64,000 nucleotides of DNA from Gammaproteobacteria bacterium (GCA_030425645.1 JAUHZK010000006.1:124001-188000); one strand, 5' to 3'; numbered from the stretch's first letter, positions 48,999-60,518 are shown. The notes: generated by a model not told the origin, from the letters alone. Numbers and translations: made by a program.

Positions 48999-50531
48999 CT
49001 AACTTTTCTTGATGTCTTGGATCTTAACTGCCCATTCAGCAGGGCCGGTTTGGTGAACCGACTCGCCATTGACGTCAACAGCGACGGTGACGGGCATATC
49101 TTTAACTTCAAATTCGTAGATGGCTTCCATGCCCAGTTCTGGGAAGGCAACCACTTTAGAGCCAACAATGGCTTTGGATACGAGATAAGCAGAACCGCCC
49201 ACGGCCATTAGATACACGGCTTGGTGTTTCTTGATGGCTTCGATCGCAGCAGGGCCGCGTTCTGCTTTACCGATCATGCCGATAAGGCCTGTTTTCTCGA
49301 GGATATAGTCGGTGAACTTGTCCATACGGGTGGCGGTGGTGGGGCCGGCTGGGCCAACCACTTCTTCACGCACTGGGTCTACCGGGCCAACGTAGTAGAT
49401 GAACTTGCCGCTCATGTCGACGTCTTCTGGCAGGCCTTCACCGGACAGGAACAGCTCTTGCATTTTCTTATGCGCAGCGTCCCGGCCGGTTAGCATTTTG
49501 CCGTTTAGCAATAGGGTTTCACCTGGCTGCCATGAGGCAATATCTTCTTTGGTGATTTCATCCAAATTTACGCGGCGGCCAGACGCGCCAATGTCTTGGG
49601 TGATTTCTGGCCAGTCTTCTAGGCTTGGCGGTGTTTGTAGGCTCGGGCCGCTGCCGTCAAGCACAAAGTGGGCGTGGCGGGTGGCAGCACAGTTAGGAAT
49701 CATGGCTACGGGTAGGTTAGCGGCGTGGGTTGGGTAGTCGTGAATTTTGATATCCAAGACGGTAGTAAGGCCGCCAAGGCCTTGAGCGCCAATGCCGAGG
49801 TCATTAACCGCGTCCATCAGTTCTAGGCGTAGTTCTTCTACGCGGGTCAGCTCAGCGCCGCTAGCGGCTTTGTCGCGTAGCTCATGGATGTCGACCGGCT
49901 CCATTAATGATTCTTTAGCCATCACCATGGCTTTTTCGGCGGTACCACCAATACCAATACCGAGCATGCCCGGTGGGCACCAGCCAGCGCCCATAGTCGG
50001 TACGGTTTTGACAACCCAATCAACAATGCTGTCGGATGGGTTCAGCATGACGAATTTGGTTTTGGCTTCAGAACCACCGCCTTTGGCAGCGACTTGTACG
50101 TCTACGGTATTACCCGGAACCACTTCCATATGGATAACGGCTGGGGTGTTGTCTTTGGTGTTTTGGCGTTTGCCGGCAGGGTCTTTCAGAATAGACGCGC
50201 GCAAGACGTTGTCTGGGTGGGTGTAAGCACGGCGTACGCCTTCGTTTACCATGTCGGCCACTGAAATATCGCTGTCAAACTGCACATCCATACCGATCTT
50301 AAGGAATACGGTCACAATGCCGGTGTCTTGGCAGATAGGGCGGTGGCCTTCGGCGCACATGCGTGAGTTGATCAGGATTTGCGCCATGGCATCTTTGGCG
50401 GCTTTGCTTTCTTCTTTTTGGTAGGCCTCGTGCACCGCGTCGATAAAATCTTTGGGGTGGTAGTAGCTAATGAACTGCAGGGCGTCGGCAACGCTGTCGA
50501 TAAAGTCGTTCTTTTTGATTGTGGTGGTCAT
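48999..50531 (-). CDS. Fumarate hydratase, class I (single chain)
   Basis: A 510-residue iron-sulfur fumarase that hydrates fumarate to malate in the TCA cycle. The 4Fe-4S Cys residues appear in RPICQDTG, GAGWCPPGM and IPNCAATRH. The C-terminal beta domain has LLLNGKMLTGRDAAHKK and GPTTATRMDKF. It is the fused alpha-beta form, similar to FumA/FumB, and oxygen-labile in relatives. It is divergent from the DUF2288 gene and has its own terminator. Confidence 0.95.
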   Translation of the reverse strand: MTTTIKKNDFIDSVADALQFISYYHPKDFIDAVHEAYQKEESKAAKDAMAQILINSRMCAEGHRPICQDTGIVTVFLKIGMDVQFDSDISVADMVNEGVRRAYTHPDNVLRASILKDPAGKRQNTKDNTPAVIHMEVVPGNTVDVQVAAKGGGSEAKTKFVMLNPSDSIVDWVVKTVPTMGAGWCPPGMLGIGIGGTAEKAMVMAKESLMEPVDIHELRDKAASGAELTRVEELRLELMDAVNDLGIGAQGLGGLTTVLDIKIHDYPTHAANLPVAMIPNCAATRHAHFVLDGSGPSLQTPPSLEDWPEITQDIGASGRRVNLDEITKEDIASWQPGETLLLNGKMLTGRDAAHKKMQELFLSGEGLPEDVDMSGKFIYYVGPVDPVREEVVGPAGPTTATRMDKFTDYILEKTGLIGMIGKAERGPAAIEAIKKHQAVYLMAVGGSAYLVSKAIVGSKVVAFPELGMEAIYEFEVKDMPVTVAVDVNGESVHQTGPAEWAVKIQDIKKS

Positions 50532-50631
50532 TAGCTAGGCTCCGAATAAGCTGGCGTTATGTTAGGGTGCGCGCGATAAATAAGCGGCTAGTGCATAGTC
50601 AGCCGCGTATTTTACGGATTAGGACGCTGAT

Positions 50632-50943
50632 ATGACAGATGAAGCAGACAAGCTTTTAGTAAAAGACAAACTTAATTTAGAAACCGCCCAAATTGAATGG
50701 ACGGCTTTGGCACGTGACTTTGCGGCTGGGCGCGTGATTAGCGTGCATCAAAGCTTAGATTTGGTTGAGGTGGCGACGGCTTTTGCAGAGGACAAAACGG
50801 ACTCGGTTAAGGCGTGGATGAATGAGCAGCAAGTGCAGCCGGTGACTGACGAACAGGCGCTGGCTTGGCACGAGGCCGATGCCGACGTTTGGGCAGTAGT
50901 CGTAAGGCCTTGGATATTGGTGCAATCGTCAATTGTGAACTAA
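50632..50943 (+). CDS. DUF2288 family protein
   Basis: A 103-residue cytoplasmic protein that fits DUF2288: LNLETAQIEWTALARDFAAG, the SLDLVEVATAFAEDKTDSV segment, and DVWAVVVRPWILVQ at the end. It is found in many proteobacteria without a known function. The ORF starts after GGA; it is divergent from fumarase and precedes a c-di-GMP enzyme gene by 115 bases. Confidence 0.9.
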   Translation: MTDEADKLLVKDKLNLETAQIEWTALARDFAAGRVISVHQSLDLVEVATAFAEDKTDSVKAWMNEQQVQPVTDEQALAWHEADADVWAVVVRPWILVQSSIVN

Positions 50944-51058
50944 GCTTAAGTTGCGTAGAGTGGGTCGCTAAGCGCTAGCTAGAATGTCGGGGAGAGCATT
51001 CGGGGTTTGGTGTACACCGTTTTGAAAAGTTAAAGACAAGTTCGTAAGGGGTTCCGAT

Positions 51059-53500
51059 TTGTCTACTGCAGCTACAGCTAAAAAATCGCTCAGCTTTAAG
51101 CGCGTTTTATTTGTGTGCTTTTTGGCCGTTGCCATCGCGCCGGTGGTAATGCTGACGGCCTGGATTCAGCAACAGGCCTATCAACAAGAGCGCGAGCGGG
51201 TTCATGACAACCACCTACTGGTGGCCAGCAATATTACCCACGCGCTAGATCGTTATGCCTTAGACGTTAAGGCAGCCACAACTACCGTGGCTGGATTGTT
51301 CGCGACCGGGTCAGATCTGCAGCCAGTGGCGCCATTGTTGTCGCGCCTAGAATTCAATCATTTGTGCCTGCTGGGCGCTGAAAACGATGTGCTAGCTAAG
51401 GTGATGGCACCCGATAACCCTGCGCCGCATATGTGGCCGGGCGGTTTTGATGACTTGCGCGCGCGCTCTTCAGCGGAATTGTCGTTTCTTCCTGTTGCCG
51501 TAACAGCGGATGGCACACCCGCCATTTGGCTGACTCAGCAATATGAAGATGGTCGCTTGTTGGTTGGCGTAATTAACACCGATTACTTTTTGGCGGTGCA
51601 GAAGCTGGTTAAGTTTGGTATCCGCGGTCATGCGGCGGTGGTTGACCAGACCGGCTTGGTGGTGGCGCATCCCAAACAAGCCTGGGTAGAAGAGGCTAAA
51701 AGCCTGGCTGCCATTTCCCCGGTGCAGGCTATGGTTAGGGGCGAAAGCGGCGTGATCGAGTTCTATTCGCCGGCGGTTAAAGCCGACATGATTGCGGGCT
51801 ATGCGACGGTGCCATCCTCGGGCTGGGGGGTGATGGTGCCTCAGCCTTTGGCAGAACTGAAAGATGCGGCAAAACGGCATAGTTATATTGCCTTAGTCAT
51901 TGGTTTGGCAGGCGTTCTGCTAGCGGCGTGCTTGGCCTGGCTGTTGTCAGGTTGGGTCACCGGACCGATTACGCATTTGGTAAAAGCGACCCAGAACTGG
52001 TCGGGCGGCAAAAGACCGCAATTCGAAGGTCCTAAAGAATTCCTGCCGTTAGAGCTAAACCAGCTAAGCCGAGCATTTGAGCGCATGGCCAAGCGTATCA
52101 ATTTGACGCATGCCGAACTCAAACATCAAGCCGAAAAAGATGGCCTTACAGGGCTAACCAACCGTGTTGAGATTCAATCGTCTCTGAATTCGGCGGTAGC
52201 CAATTTGAATGCCCGAGGTTCGACCAAGGTTGGCTTGCTGTATGTTGATTTAGATCGCTTTAAGGCGATTAATGACAGCCTAGGCCATGCTTTTGGTGAT
52301 GAGGTGCTAGTCAGTGTGGCCAATCGGCTAGAGACTATTGCTGAGGATGCGCTAGTCGCAAGGCTGGGTGGCGATGAGTTTTTGCTGATTGTTCAGGGCG
52401 TGGTGGATCGGCAGCTGTTATTTAGCACCGCGGCTGAGGTAGTGAAAACTATTCAGGAGCCATTCTGGGTGGGCGACCATAGTGTCCGCATTGACTGCGC
52501 GGTGGGTATTGCGGTGGCACCGGATGATGCAACGGATGCAGAGGTTTGTTTGCGTCGTGCAGATTTGGCGATGTATCACGCCAAGCGCGATAAGGAAGAG
52601 CGGATCTGCTTCTACGCCCCCTTTATGCAGGCGGAGCTGGATCGGCGGCAAAAAATTGAGCAGTCATTGCGGGTTGCGCTGCAGCAGGGCGGCTTAACGC
52701 TGGCGTATCAACCGCGGGTTGACTTAGAAACAGGGCATTCGCTTTGTGTTGAGGCCTTACTAAGGTGGCCGGCGATGCAGGGCGCTGAGAGTGTTAGCGT
52801 GCCGGAGATCATTCAAGTCGCTGAGCAGGCCGGCTTAACCAACCAACTAGGGCGCTGGGTGCTGGATACGGTATATCGGGAAACTATCGACCTATTAGGC
52901 AGCGATGGGGCGCCTTTAAGTGTTTCGGTCAACTTGTCGGCGGCTCAGTTCGCGTCGCCTAAATTGGCGTCGTATATCGTTGATAAGGCGTTAGAGGCCG
53001 ACTATTCCACCGAGCGTATGGAAGTGGAAATTACCGAGACGACGGCTATGGAGAACTTTGAAGAGGCCTGTCGAGTACTCGATACCTTAAGTAAATACGG
53101 CATTTCCTCGTCCATCGATGACTTTGGCACTGGCTATTCTTCGCTGAGTTATTTGAAACGCTTGCCGGTGAGCTTCATCAAAATCGATCAGAGCTTTGTA
53201 CGCAACGTAGAGAAGAGTGCTGATGATCAGGCCATTGTGCGCACCATCCTGTCGTTGAGTCAGACCTTGGGAATTCCGGCCGTTGCCGAGGGTGTCGAAA
53301 CAAAAGCGCAGCTGGAGTTTCTGGCGGCAGAGGGCTGCCAGCAGGTTCAAGGTTATTGGTTTGCCAAGCCGATGCCGGTGGCTGAGCTGGAGGATTGGAT
53401 GGCGCAACGGGGTGAGATGTTATATGCCGACGGTTTGCGGCAATCTAATCATCTTGAAGAAACCAGCGCGCTGGCGTTAAATTTGGACAACATCGCTTAA
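51059..53500 (+). CDS. Dual GGDEF/EAL c-di-GMP enzyme with periplasmic sensor
   Basis: An 813-residue inner-membrane protein. A first helix (18-37) and a second (about 283-303) flank a Cache-like periplasmic sensor; HAMP follows (to about 350). The GGDEF domain has an intact GGDEF (437-441); the EAL domain has EALLRW (565-570), DDFGTGYSSLSYLKRL and IKIDQSF. Both motifs look catalytic, so it could make and degrade c-di-GMP. The RxxD inhibitory site is missing. The start is TTG at 51059 with AAGGGG upstream; an ATG is not available near the conserved N terminus. Confidence 0.93.
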   Translation: MSTAATAKKSLSFKRVLFVCFLAVAIAPVVMLTAWIQQQAYQQERERVHDNHLLVASNITHALDRYALDVKAATTTVAGLFATGSDLQPVAPLLSRLEFNHLCLLGAENDVLAKVMAPDNPAPHMWPGGFDDLRARSSAELSFLPVAVTADGTPAIWLTQQYEDGRLLVGVINTDYFLAVQKLVKFGIRGHAAVVDQTGLVVAHPKQAWVEEAKSLAAISPVQAMVRGESGVIEFYSPAVKADMIAGYATVPSSGWGVMVPQPLAELKDAAKRHSYIALVIGLAGVLLAACLAWLLSGWVTGPITHLVKATQNWSGGKRPQFEGPKEFLPLELNQLSRAFERMAKRINLTHAELKHQAEKDGLTGLTNRVEIQSSLNSAVANLNARGSTKVGLLYVDLDRFKAINDSLGHAFGDEVLVSVANRLETIAEDALVARLGGDEFLLIVQGVVDRQLLFSTAAEVVKTIQEPFWVGDHSVRIDCAVGIAVAPDDATDAEVCLRRADLAMYHAKRDKEERICFYAPFMQAELDRRQKIEQSLRVALQQGGLTLAYQPRVDLETGHSLCVEALLRWPAMQGAESVSVPEIIQVAEQAGLTNQLGRWVLDTVYRETIDLLGSDGAPLSVSVNLSAAQFASPKLASYIVDKALEADYSTERMEVEITETTAMENFEEACRVLDTLSKYGISSSIDDFGTGYSSLSYLKRLPVSFIKIDQSFVRNVEKSADDQAIVRTILSLSQTLGIPAVAEGVETKAQLEFLAAEGCQQVQGYWFAKPMPVAELEDWMAQRGEMLYADGLRQSNHLEETSALALNLDNIA

Positions 53501-53523
53501 CGATTAAGCGCAATAGATAGCCC

Positions 53524-53549
53524 CACCGGCGTTGGTTTAAACGCCGGTG
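53524..53549. terminator. Hairpin between convergent GGDEF/EAL and ABC-F genes
   Basis: CACCGGCGTT and AACGCCGGTG form a perfect 10-base stem with a 6-base loop. There is no T-tract. Confidence 0.55.
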
Positions 53550-53558
53550 AGGTTGGCT

Positions 53559-55151
53559 TTATAGGCCTTGGCTGGCGAGGTATTCCTCGTAATTACCGAT
53601 GTATTCGACAATGCCTTCGCCGGGTTTGATTTCCAAGATTTTGGTTGCTAGGCCGGATACGAATTCGCGGTCATGGCTCACAAACATAACCGTGCCTTCG
53701 TATTGCTCCAACGCTAGTTGCAGTGACTCGATAGACTCCATATCCATGTGGTTGGTAGGTTCGTCCATCACCAGCACGTTTGGTCGTTGCAGTAGCAGCT
53801 TGCCGTACAGCATGCGGCCTTGCTCACCACCGGAGAGTACGTCGACGGTTTTGTCGATATCGCCACCGCTAAACAGTAGTCGACCGAGGGTGCCGCGGAT
53901 CACTTGATCGTCATCGCCTGGCTTGCCTTGTTTGGTCATCCACTGCATCAGCGTTTCTTTGCTTTCGAAGTCTTCGCTGTGGTCTTGCGCGAAATAACCG
54001 ACTTCGGCGTTTTCTGCCCACTTGACCATGCCGCTATCGGCTTCTAAGTCGCCAACTAGGGTGCGAAGCAGGGTGGTTTTACCGGCACCGTTAGGGCCGA
54101 TAACGGCGATTTTTTCGCCAGCTTCTACCCAAAGCTTGAAGTTTTCGAACAGCGGGCCTTCTTCAAAGCCTTTGCTTAATCCTTCTACTTCAATAGCTTG
54201 ACGGTGTAACTTCTTCTCTTGCTCGAAACGAATATAAGGATTGCGACGGCTCGAAGGTTTGATGTCCTCAACCTTGAGTTTGTCGATTTGCTTAAGTCGA
54301 GAAGTGGTTTGGCGCGAACGGGCAGCGTTGGCTTTGAAGCGCTCAACAAAGGCTTGTAGTTCGGCAATCTTTTCTTTGTTACGGGCATTGGCGGCCGCTT
54401 GGCGCTCTTGGGCCTGAGCGGATGCGAACATGAAGTCGTCGTAGTTGCCCGGATAAATACGCAACTCGCCATAGTCTAGGTCGGCCATATGCGTGCAAAC
54501 GCTGTTTAGGAAGTGACGATCGTGCGAAATGATCACCATGGTGCTATTGCGTTCGTTAAGGATATTTTCCAACCAACGAATGGTATTGATGTCCAAGTTG
54601 TTAGTTGGCTCATCAAGCAGCAGGATATCGGGCTCACCGAATAGCGCCTGTGCCAGTAATACCCGTAGTTTGTAACCCGGCGCAACTTCGCTCATCGGGC
54701 CGTAGTGTTGCTCGGTGGGAATGCCAACGCCAAGTAGTAGTTCGCCAGCTTTGGACTCGGCGCTATAGCCGTCCATTTCCATAAACTTCATCTCAAGGTC
54801 AGCCACTTTCATGGCGTCTTCTTCAGACATTTCAGCTAGCGCGTAAATACGATCACGTTCGGCTTTGATTTCCCAAAGCTCTGGGTGTCCCATAATCACG
54901 GCGTTAATAACGCTATGCTCTTCGTAGGCAAACTGGTCCTGTTTTAGAACGCCTAAGCGTTCCATTGGGTCTTTGCTAACGTTACCGTGGGTAGGTTCTA
55001 GGTCACCCGCCAGAATTTTCATCAGCGTAGATTTGCCGCAACCGTTAGCACCAATTAGGCCGTAACGATTGCCTTCGCCGAATTTAACAGAGACGTTTTC
55101 GAACAGAGGTTTGCCAGTGAATTGAATGGCAAGGTTGTTTGCGATCAGCAT
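53559..55151 (-). CDS. ABC-F ATPase, YbiT-type
   Basis: A 530-residue soluble ABC-F protein that acts at the ribosomal E site rather than as a transporter. There are two nucleotide-binding domains: Walker [10 protein letters not shown] and GPNGAGKTT, Walker [12 protein letters not shown] and [10 protein letters not shown], joined by the long charged linker helix pair (about residues 245-310). The N terminus and length match E. coli YbiT. It is probably constitutive. The next gene upstream on the same strand is far enough away to have its own promoter. Confidence 0.93.
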   Translation of the reverse strand: MLIANNLAIQFTGKPLFENVSVKFGEGNRYGLIGANGCGKSTLMKILAGDLEPTHGNVSKDPMERLGVLKQDQFAYEEHSVINAVIMGHPELWEIKAERDRIYALAEMSEEDAMKVADLEMKFMEMDGYSAESKAGELLLGVGIPTEQHYGPMSEVAPGYKLRVLLAQALFGEPDILLLDEPTNNLDINTIRWLENILNERNSTMVIISHDRHFLNSVCTHMADLDYGELRIYPGNYDDFMFASAQAQERQAAANARNKEKIAELQAFVERFKANAARSRQTTSRLKQIDKLKVEDIKPSSRRNPYIRFEQEKKLHRQAIEVEGLSKGFEEGPLFENFKLWVEAGEKIAVIGPNGAGKTTLLRTLVGDLEADSGMVKWAENAEVGYFAQDHSEDFESKETLMQWMTKQGKPGDDDQVIRGTLGRLLFSGGDIDKTVDVLSGGEQGRMLYGKLLLQRPNVLVMDEPTNHMDMESIESLQLALEQYEGTVMFVSHDREFVSGLATKILEIKPGEGIVEYIGNYEEYLASQGL

Positions 55152-55171
55152 GGGGTCTTAGTGCCGTTGGG

Positions 55172-55453
55172 TTATTCGTAGGTGCAGATGTAGGCGGTAT
55201 CGATTTCAATCTTAAGGTCGAAAGATTGATTGGCGTCTACGGTGAAGGTGTTGAATGGTTCAAAGCTTACCCAGTCGTCACTGCCAGGTAGTTTGACGGT
55301 CATTTTGCCGCTCACCACGGTGATGGTCTCGAACTGGCTGGTGGCAAAAGTGTATTCGCCCGGCGCCATTACGCCAGCAGTGGTAGGCAAGCTGCCGTTG
55401 TGAAAAGCAATTGATTTAACGTTGCCGTCAAAGTATTCGTTTACTTCAAGCAT
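55172..55453 (-). CDS. ppnP: Pyrimidine/purine nucleoside phosphorylase PpnP (YaiE)
   Basis: A 93-residue cupin-fold enzyme that phosphorolyses several nucleosides. The signatures are [43 protein letters not shown] and [12 protein letters not shown]. The start at 55453 matches the family N terminus (MLEVNEYF); the longer frame from 55567 is not supported. It lies 20 bases upstream of the ABC-F gene on the same strand and is divergent from yaeQ. Confidence 0.95.
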   Translation of the reverse strand: MLEVNEYFDGNVKSIAFHNGSLPTTAGVMAPGEYTFATSQFETITVVSGKMTVKLPGSDDWVSFEPFNTFTVDANQSFDLKIEIDTAYICTYE

Positions 55454-55609
55454 TTCAAAAAACCTGCAAAAAGATTGATAGGCGCGGCTTAGCGCTGCGC
55501 ATGGAGTTGGGCGCGTATTATCCGGATATTTACGATCGAGTGTTAGCGCTTTACGAATATGTGCCATGATGCCGCCCCTTTTGCTAGCGACGTATGGAGC
55601 ACAGCGGCT

Positions 55610-56140
55610 ATGGCGCTTTCGGCCACAATTTTTAAAGCTAACCTAAACGTGGCTGATATGGATCGGACGTATTTTGCCGACCACGCGCTGACCTTGGCTT
55701 TGCACCCCTCGGAAACCGAGCTAAGGATGATGTTGCGTTTGTTGTGTTTTGCCTTGTTTGCTCATGAGCGTTTGAGTTTTACTAAAGGTTTGAGCACTGA
55801 GGATGAGCCAGATCTTTGGCAAAAGTCGTTGTCAGACGAATGTGAACTGTGGATTGAATTTGGGCAGGCAGATGAAAAACGGTTACGCAAAGCCTGTGGC
55901 CGGGCTAAGCAGGTGGTGATTGTGAACTATCAGCCGAGGGCAGCATTGGTGTGGTGGCAGCAAATGGAAGCAAAGCTACGCCGTTTCGATAATCTTGCAG
56001 TGTTGAGCCTTGAGTATGAAGAGGCTGAGCTTGTGGCGCTATGTCAACGCAGTATGAACATTAGTGCCTTGGTGCAAGACGGCGAGATAATGCTGAGTGA
56101 CGGTAGTGTGAGTACCTCGGTTATCGCTAGTTATCGCTAA
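55610..56140 (+). CDS. YaeQ family protein
   Basis: A 176-residue protein of the YaeQ family, which has a PD-(D/E)xK nuclease-like fold but an unclear biological role. It begins [19 protein letters not shown], with the [17 protein letters not shown] and [15 protein letters not shown] segments that define the family. The start at 55610 is preferred to the ATG at 55559 on homology. GGAG lies 11 bases upstream. It is convergent with ychJ. Confidence 0.95.
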   Translation: MALSATIFKANLNVADMDRTYFADHALTLALHPSETELRMMLRLLCFALFAHERLSFTKGLSTEDEPDLWQKSLSDECELWIEFGQADEKRLRKACGRAKQVVIVNYQPRAALVWWQQMEAKLRRFDNLAVLSLEYEEAELVALCQRSMNISALVQDGEIMLSDGSVSTSVIASYR

Positions 56141-56152
56141 GTGCTAGGTTTT

Positions 56153-56560
56153 TTACTTGATGTCTCCATCTAAGTAATACCACTGATCGCCTTCTTTTAT
56201 AAAGCGCGAGCGTTCGTGCAGCTGCGCTGGTTGTCCCTGACTGACATAGCTGGCGACAAACTCGACTTCGCCAATTTTGTCTTGCGCCTCGCCCAGTTCG
56301 CAGTCTTTGATGCTGAGTCCTAGCCACTGCGTATTCGCAATCATGCTTTGAATGTCCTTCAAGTCGCTGGGTTCTCTCATTGCTGGCGCACGGGTTTTTA
56401 CCAAGTATTTGGCGAGGCCTTTAGCAAATGCGCTATACCGAGAGCGCATCAACGCTTCGGCGGTATCGGCTTGCTTAATGCCTGCGTGAAGGGGAGCGCA
56501 GCAGGCCATGTAGGGGTATTGGCTGCCGCAAGGGCAGAGTGCGTCATGCTTTGGGTTCAT
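56153..56560 (-). CDS. YchJ-family SEC-C protein
   Basis: A 135-residue UPF0225 protein. The N-terminal SEC-C zinc motif is CPCGS...CC (C9, C11, C20, C21), and the NTF2-like C-terminal domain holds MRSRYSAFAKGLAKYLV and the WLGLSI strand. A single SEC-C motif is present, versus two in E. coli YchJ. Its role is unknown; SEC-C motifs bind zinc and often dock on SecB or ribosomes. Confidence 0.93.
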   Translation of the reverse strand: MNPKHDALCPCGSQYPYMACCAPLHAGIKQADTAEALMRSRYSAFAKGLAKYLVKTRAPAMREPSDLKDIQSMIANTQWLGLSIKDCELGEAQDKIGEVEFVASYVSQGQPAQLHERSRFIKEGDQWYYLDGDIK

Positions 56561-56712
56561 ATCTGAATTTTATGACACAGCCTGATAGTTGTGTTGAATT
56601 GCGCTAATTATCTGATTTGACATTCATTTTTCCTTATACAAAACTAACATTCGAATGGTTGGTTGATATGTCCACGACAATAGAAGCGTGGACTCGATAA
56701 TTCTAGGTTCAT

Positions 56713-58257
56713 TTGGAGTTTGGGATCAGGGTGCAAACACACAAAGCATTGTTGATACCCGTTGGGTTGTTTGTCGCGGCATTGGCAACCTGGGTGGCTT
56801 CCTACTTTGAAACACGAGTGTTGGAAAGCCATTTTGAACAAACTGCTAGGCGCTATAGCTTGGCGGTAGAAAAAGAGCTGGCTGTCGCTGTGGAGTCAAT
56901 GCATATCCTTAAGGGTTTGTATGACGGTTCGCAGTTTGTGGATGCAGAGGAGTTTTCTGCTGCTACCAGCGATATCTTCCATCGCCGTAATGAAGTGGTT
57001 TCTTTCGCTTGGCTGTTGCCGCATAACAATGCGGATGGTAATGCTGAGGCATATCGTTTGACCTACCTTGAGCAGAATGCCAGTCATGCAGATAGCAATG
57101 CGGTTGATGCAACGATTGCTGAGATAGATATAGAGGCGTTTCACCGGGTCCGAGATAGCGGACGGCCTGCACTGGTCGAATACAGCGCAGGCGCTCAGCA
57201 GTCGTCGAGTGGTGTCCATATTTTGGTGCCGATATATAAGCCAGTCTCTCCTAGTAACGTCGCCGTAAGACGACAGCAGCTGCAAGGTGTTGTCGTTGGT
57301 AGTTATGCCTACGAGCAGTTGCTGCAAACGTCTGTTTGGAAGGCGCTGGATCCCCATGTTAGTTACCAAGTAACAAGCCTCAGTGGTGTGGCTTCTGCGC
57401 CGCAGAGCGTGTTCGCGATAAGTGCGAATGATGGCGCGGTTCTGTCTGATATGTCGTTTGAACAGCAGATTGCTGCCGTGGACAGGCGTTGGCTGGTGAC
57501 GGTAACCGCTTCGGTTATGTATTTAAAAGCCTTGCGTAGTTATTTGCCCGAGCTAGTCGGTGTTTGCCTTCTGGCCTTGGTGGCTGCGTTCGCTTGGATG
57601 ATGCGTCAGTCTGAGCGCGTGACGCAGGACGTTGCCTATCAAGTGGTAGAGCGTACTAAGGCCTTGAATTCGGCCAACCGGCGATTACAACAGTTGGCTC
57701 GGACTGATTATTTAACTGGCCTGCCAAATCGCCGAAGTTTTGACGAAGCGCTTGAGGAAGCTACCGAGCAGCGTAAGTCAGTTGGATTGATTTTGATCGA
57801 TGTGGACTACTTCAAACACTATAACGATCACTATGGTCATCAGGCCGGAGATGACTGTTTACAGCAAGTGTCGCAAGTTCTACGAGCGGTGACGCAAGCA
57901 ATGCCAGATGTGTTTGTTAGCCGCTACGGCGGCGAAGAATTTGCTGTATTAGCAACCGAGCACTATCACTTGGGTAGTTTGGCCGAAGCGCTACGAGAAG
58001 CCGTTTCTAATTTGGGTATTCGACACCGACGTTCCTCAGTGGCAAAGGTGATTACCATTTCGCTGGGCGTGTTAGAGCCGCAGCGAGCCAGCGTAGAGCT
58101 AACAGCTAAAAAGGCCGCAGAGGCTTTATTGATGAGGGCTGATAAAGCCTTGTATTTGGCTAAAGCCTCTGGCCGGAACCAGGTATATATTGCCGAAGCG
58201 GAAGCCGAGGATGGCTTGGCGATAGCCGTTGCTGATGTTGATAAATACGCCAGTTAA
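56713..58257 (+). CDS. CHASE-domain diguanylate cyclase
   Basis: A 514-residue inner-membrane diguanylate cyclase. An N-terminal helix (about 12-30), a periplasmic CHASE sensor (about 45-270) and a second helix (about 280-300) precede the GGDEF domain. The active motif is GGEEF (406-410) within [12 protein letters not shown]. The RxxD inhibitory site is absent. The TTG at 56713 is the given start; GTG at 56731 (MQTHKALL) is an equal option and neither has a good ribosome-binding site. Its stop overlaps that of the convergent YgiQ gene in a shared TTAA. Confidence 0.9.
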   Translation: MEFGIRVQTHKALLIPVGLFVAALATWVASYFETRVLESHFEQTARRYSLAVEKELAVAVESMHILKGLYDGSQFVDAEEFSAATSDIFHRRNEVVSFAWLLPHNNADGNAEAYRLTYLEQNASHADSNAVDATIAEIDIEAFHRVRDSGRPALVEYSAGAQQSSSGVHILVPIYKPVSPSNVAVRRQQLQGVVVGSYAYEQLLQTSVWKALDPHVSYQVTSLSGVASAPQSVFAISANDGAVLSDMSFEQQIAAVDRRWLVTVTASVMYLKALRSYLPELVGVCLLALVAAFAWMMRQSERVTQDVAYQVVERTKALNSANRRLQQLARTDYLTGLPNRRSFDEALEEATEQRKSVGLILIDVDYFKHYNDHYGHQAGDDCLQQVSQVLRAVTQAMPDVFVSRYGGEEFAVLATEHYHLGSLAEALREAVSNLGIRHRRSSVAKVITISLGVLEPQRASVELTAKKAAEALLMRADKALYLAKASGRNQVYIAEAEAEDGLAIAVADVDKYAS

Positions 58258-60518
58258 CGGCGTTTGCTCGTTTTTCCTGAGCTTCTTTTATTCTTTTTGG
58301 TGCCGTGGCTTCTAGGCGGCAGCCCCGTATACTGAGTCAAAATTGCCCCTTTCTTAGGCGCCGACTTGCCTGTGCGTTTTTTATGGGCTTGGCCAGAGTT
58401 CTTGCGGCGTGGCGCTTGATAGTCCTTTTCCGGTTGTGTTGCCGGAATGAGACATTTTGGGCTGTCGCCAATTAAATCGCGGCGTCCCATGCGCACCAGT
58501 GCTTCGTGGAGTAGTTTCCAGTTGGCTGGGTCGTGATAACGCAGAAAAGCTTTGTGTAACTTGCGTTGCGCTGGGTCTTTAACGGTTTCGACGCCATCGG
58601 TTTTGTACGTCACCTTGCGCAGCGGGTTTTTGCCACTGTGGTACATAGCTGTAGCAGTAGCCATTGGCGACGGATAGAAGGCTTGTACTTGGTCGGCGCG
58701 GAAGTCGTATTTTTTTAGCCACAGCGCCAAGTTCATCATATCTTCATCGGTAGTGCCGGGGTGGGCAGCGATAAAGTAGGGGATAAGGTACTGCTCTTTG
58801 CCGGCTTCTTTGGTGAACTTCTCAAATAGTGCCTTGAACTCGTCGTAGGCCCCGATGCCCGGTTTCATCATTTTGCTAAGCACGCCGTCTTCGGTGTGCT
58901 CTGGAGCAATTTTCAGATAACCGCCAACGTGGTGTGTCACCAGTTCTTTGACGTATTCCTGATCTTTCACCGCCAAGTCGTAACGCAGGCCGGAAGCAAT
59001 CAAAATTTTCTTCACGCCTTCTAAGTCGCGAGCTTTGCGATATAACTGAGTGAGCGAGCTATGGTCGGTTTCCAGGTTGTCGCACACACCAGGATAAACG
59101 CAGCTGGGTTTGCGACAGTTGGCTTCAATTTCCGGTGACTTGCAGGCTAGGCGGTACATATTGGCGGTGGGGCCGCCTAGATCGGAGATGACACCGGTAA
59201 AGCCTGGTACTTTGTCTCGGATTTCTCTGACTTCATTCAGAATCGACTCTTCTGAGCGGTTCTGAATAATGCGACCTTCGTGCTCAGTAATAGAGCAGAA
59301 AGTACATCCGCCAAAGCAGCCGCGCATGATGTTGACGCTAAAGCGAATCATCTCGTAGGCGGGGATGCGTTGGCCTTCGTATTTGGGGTGCGGCACACGG
59401 GCATAGCTGTGACCGAAGGCATAATCCATCTCTTCGGTAGACAGCGGTAGCGGCGGTGGGTTTAGCCAAATATCTTTGTCGCCGTGCTTTTGTACCAAGG
59501 CGCGGGCATTGCCGGGATTGGTTTCTAGGTGCAACACGCGGTTTGCGTGGGCATACAGCACTGAGTCATTACGGACTTTTTCAAATGACGGTAAGCGAAT
59601 AACGGTGCGGTCGCGGTCGTGCTTGGGGTGTGGCATAAAACGGATGATTTTGCCGCTGACCTTGCTGCTTTTGTGTTCGACTTCGGTTGGGAACGCTGCG
59701 TTGCGTTGCTCTAGCTCGCACTCGCTGAGTTCCGCAGTGTTTACATAAGGATTAACAATGCGGTCGACCTTGCCTGGGCGGTCGATACGTGTGCTGTCGA
59801 TTTCGTAATAGCCGTCGGGCGTGTCTTTACGAATAAAGGCGGTACCGCGCACGTCGGTAATGCTGCTGACGTCTTCGCCGCGAGAAATACGGTGCGCGAC
59901 TTCAACAATGGCGCGTTCGGCGTTGCCGTAGAGCAGGATGTCGGCCGTGGCGTCCATCAAAATGCTACGGCGGACTTTTTCTTGCCAGTAGTCATAATGG
60001 GCGATACGACGCAATGAGGCTTCGATGCCGCCCATCACAACAGGGACTTCAGGCCAAGCTTCTTTGCAGCGCTGGCTGTATACCAAACTGCAGCGATCGG
60101 GGCGTTTTCCGGAAACGTTGCCGGGCGTGTAGGCGTCGTCGGAACGTGGTTTGCGATCAGCCGTGTAGCGGTTGATCATCGAGTCCATATTGCCGGCGGC
60201 AACACCAAAGAAAAGATTCGGTTTGCCCAGCGCCATAAAGGCGTCTTTGCTGTGCCAGTCGGGTTGGTCGATGATGCCAACGCGGTAACCTTGCGCTTCT
60301 AACAGACGGCCAATAATCGCCATGCCAAAGGAAGGATGATCCACATAGGCATCGCCGGTCACAATCACCACGTCGCAAGAATCCCAGCCAAGTGCGTCCA
60401 TTTCTGCCCGCGTGGTGGGCAAAAATTCGGCGGTACCAAAACACTCTGCCCAATATTTTGGGTAGTCGTATAAGCGTGTTTTGGGAGTATTGGGTAGCTG
60501 AGGGGCGGCGTTAGCCAT
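58254..60518 (-). CDS. YgiQ-family radical SAM protein
   Basis: A 754-residue radical SAM protein. The cluster motif is CFGGCTFC (near residue 395) after [10 protein letters not shown] YgiQ N-terminal domain (about residues 12-320, with [20 protein letters not shown]) and the SAM barrel with [14 protein letters not shown] support the family. The C terminus is Lys/Arg/Gly-rich. It is linked to RNA or cofactor modification in general, but no reaction is known. The start at 60518 agrees with the conserved N terminus; the longer frame to 60635 is unlikely. Confidence 0.95.
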   Translation of the reverse strand: MANAAPQLPNTPKTRLYDYPKYWAECFGTAEFLPTTRAEMDALGWDSCDVVIVTGDAYVDHPSFGMAIIGRLLEAQGYRVGIIDQPDWHSKDAFMALGKPNLFFGVAAGNMDSMINRYTADRKPRSDDAYTPGNVSGKRPDRCSLVYSQRCKEAWPEVPVVMGGIEASLRRIAHYDYWQEKVRRSILMDATADILLYGNAERAIVEVAHRISRGEDVSSITDVRGTAFIRKDTPDGYYEIDSTRIDRPGKVDRIVNPYVNTAELSECELEQRNAAFPTEVEHKSSKVSGKIIRFMPHPKHDRDRTVIRLPSFEKVRNDSVLYAHANRVLHLETNPGNARALVQKHGDKDIWLNPPPLPLSTEEMDYAFGHSYARVPHPKYEGQRIPAYEMIRFSVNIMRGCFGGCTFCSITEHEGRIIQNRSEESILNEVREIRDKVPGFTGVISDLGGPTANMYRLACKSPEIEANCRKPSCVYPGVCDNLETDHSSLTQLYRKARDLEGVKKILIASGLRYDLAVKDQEYVKELVTHHVGGYLKIAPEHTEDGVLSKMMKPGIGAYDEFKALFEKFTKEAGKEQYLIPYFIAAHPGTTDEDMMNLALWLKKYDFRADQVQAFYPSPMATATAMYHSGKNPLRKVTYKTDGVETVKDPAQRKLHKAFLRYHDPANWKLLHEALVRMGRRDLIGDSPKCLIPATQPEKDYQAPRRKNSGQAHKKRTGKSAPKKGAILTQYTGLPPRSHGTKKNKRSSGKTSKRR

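Noticed and set aside
48884-49168. N-terminal extension of the MBL-fold gene
   Set aside because: It crosses the fumarase terminator and coding region; the signal peptide begins at 48883.
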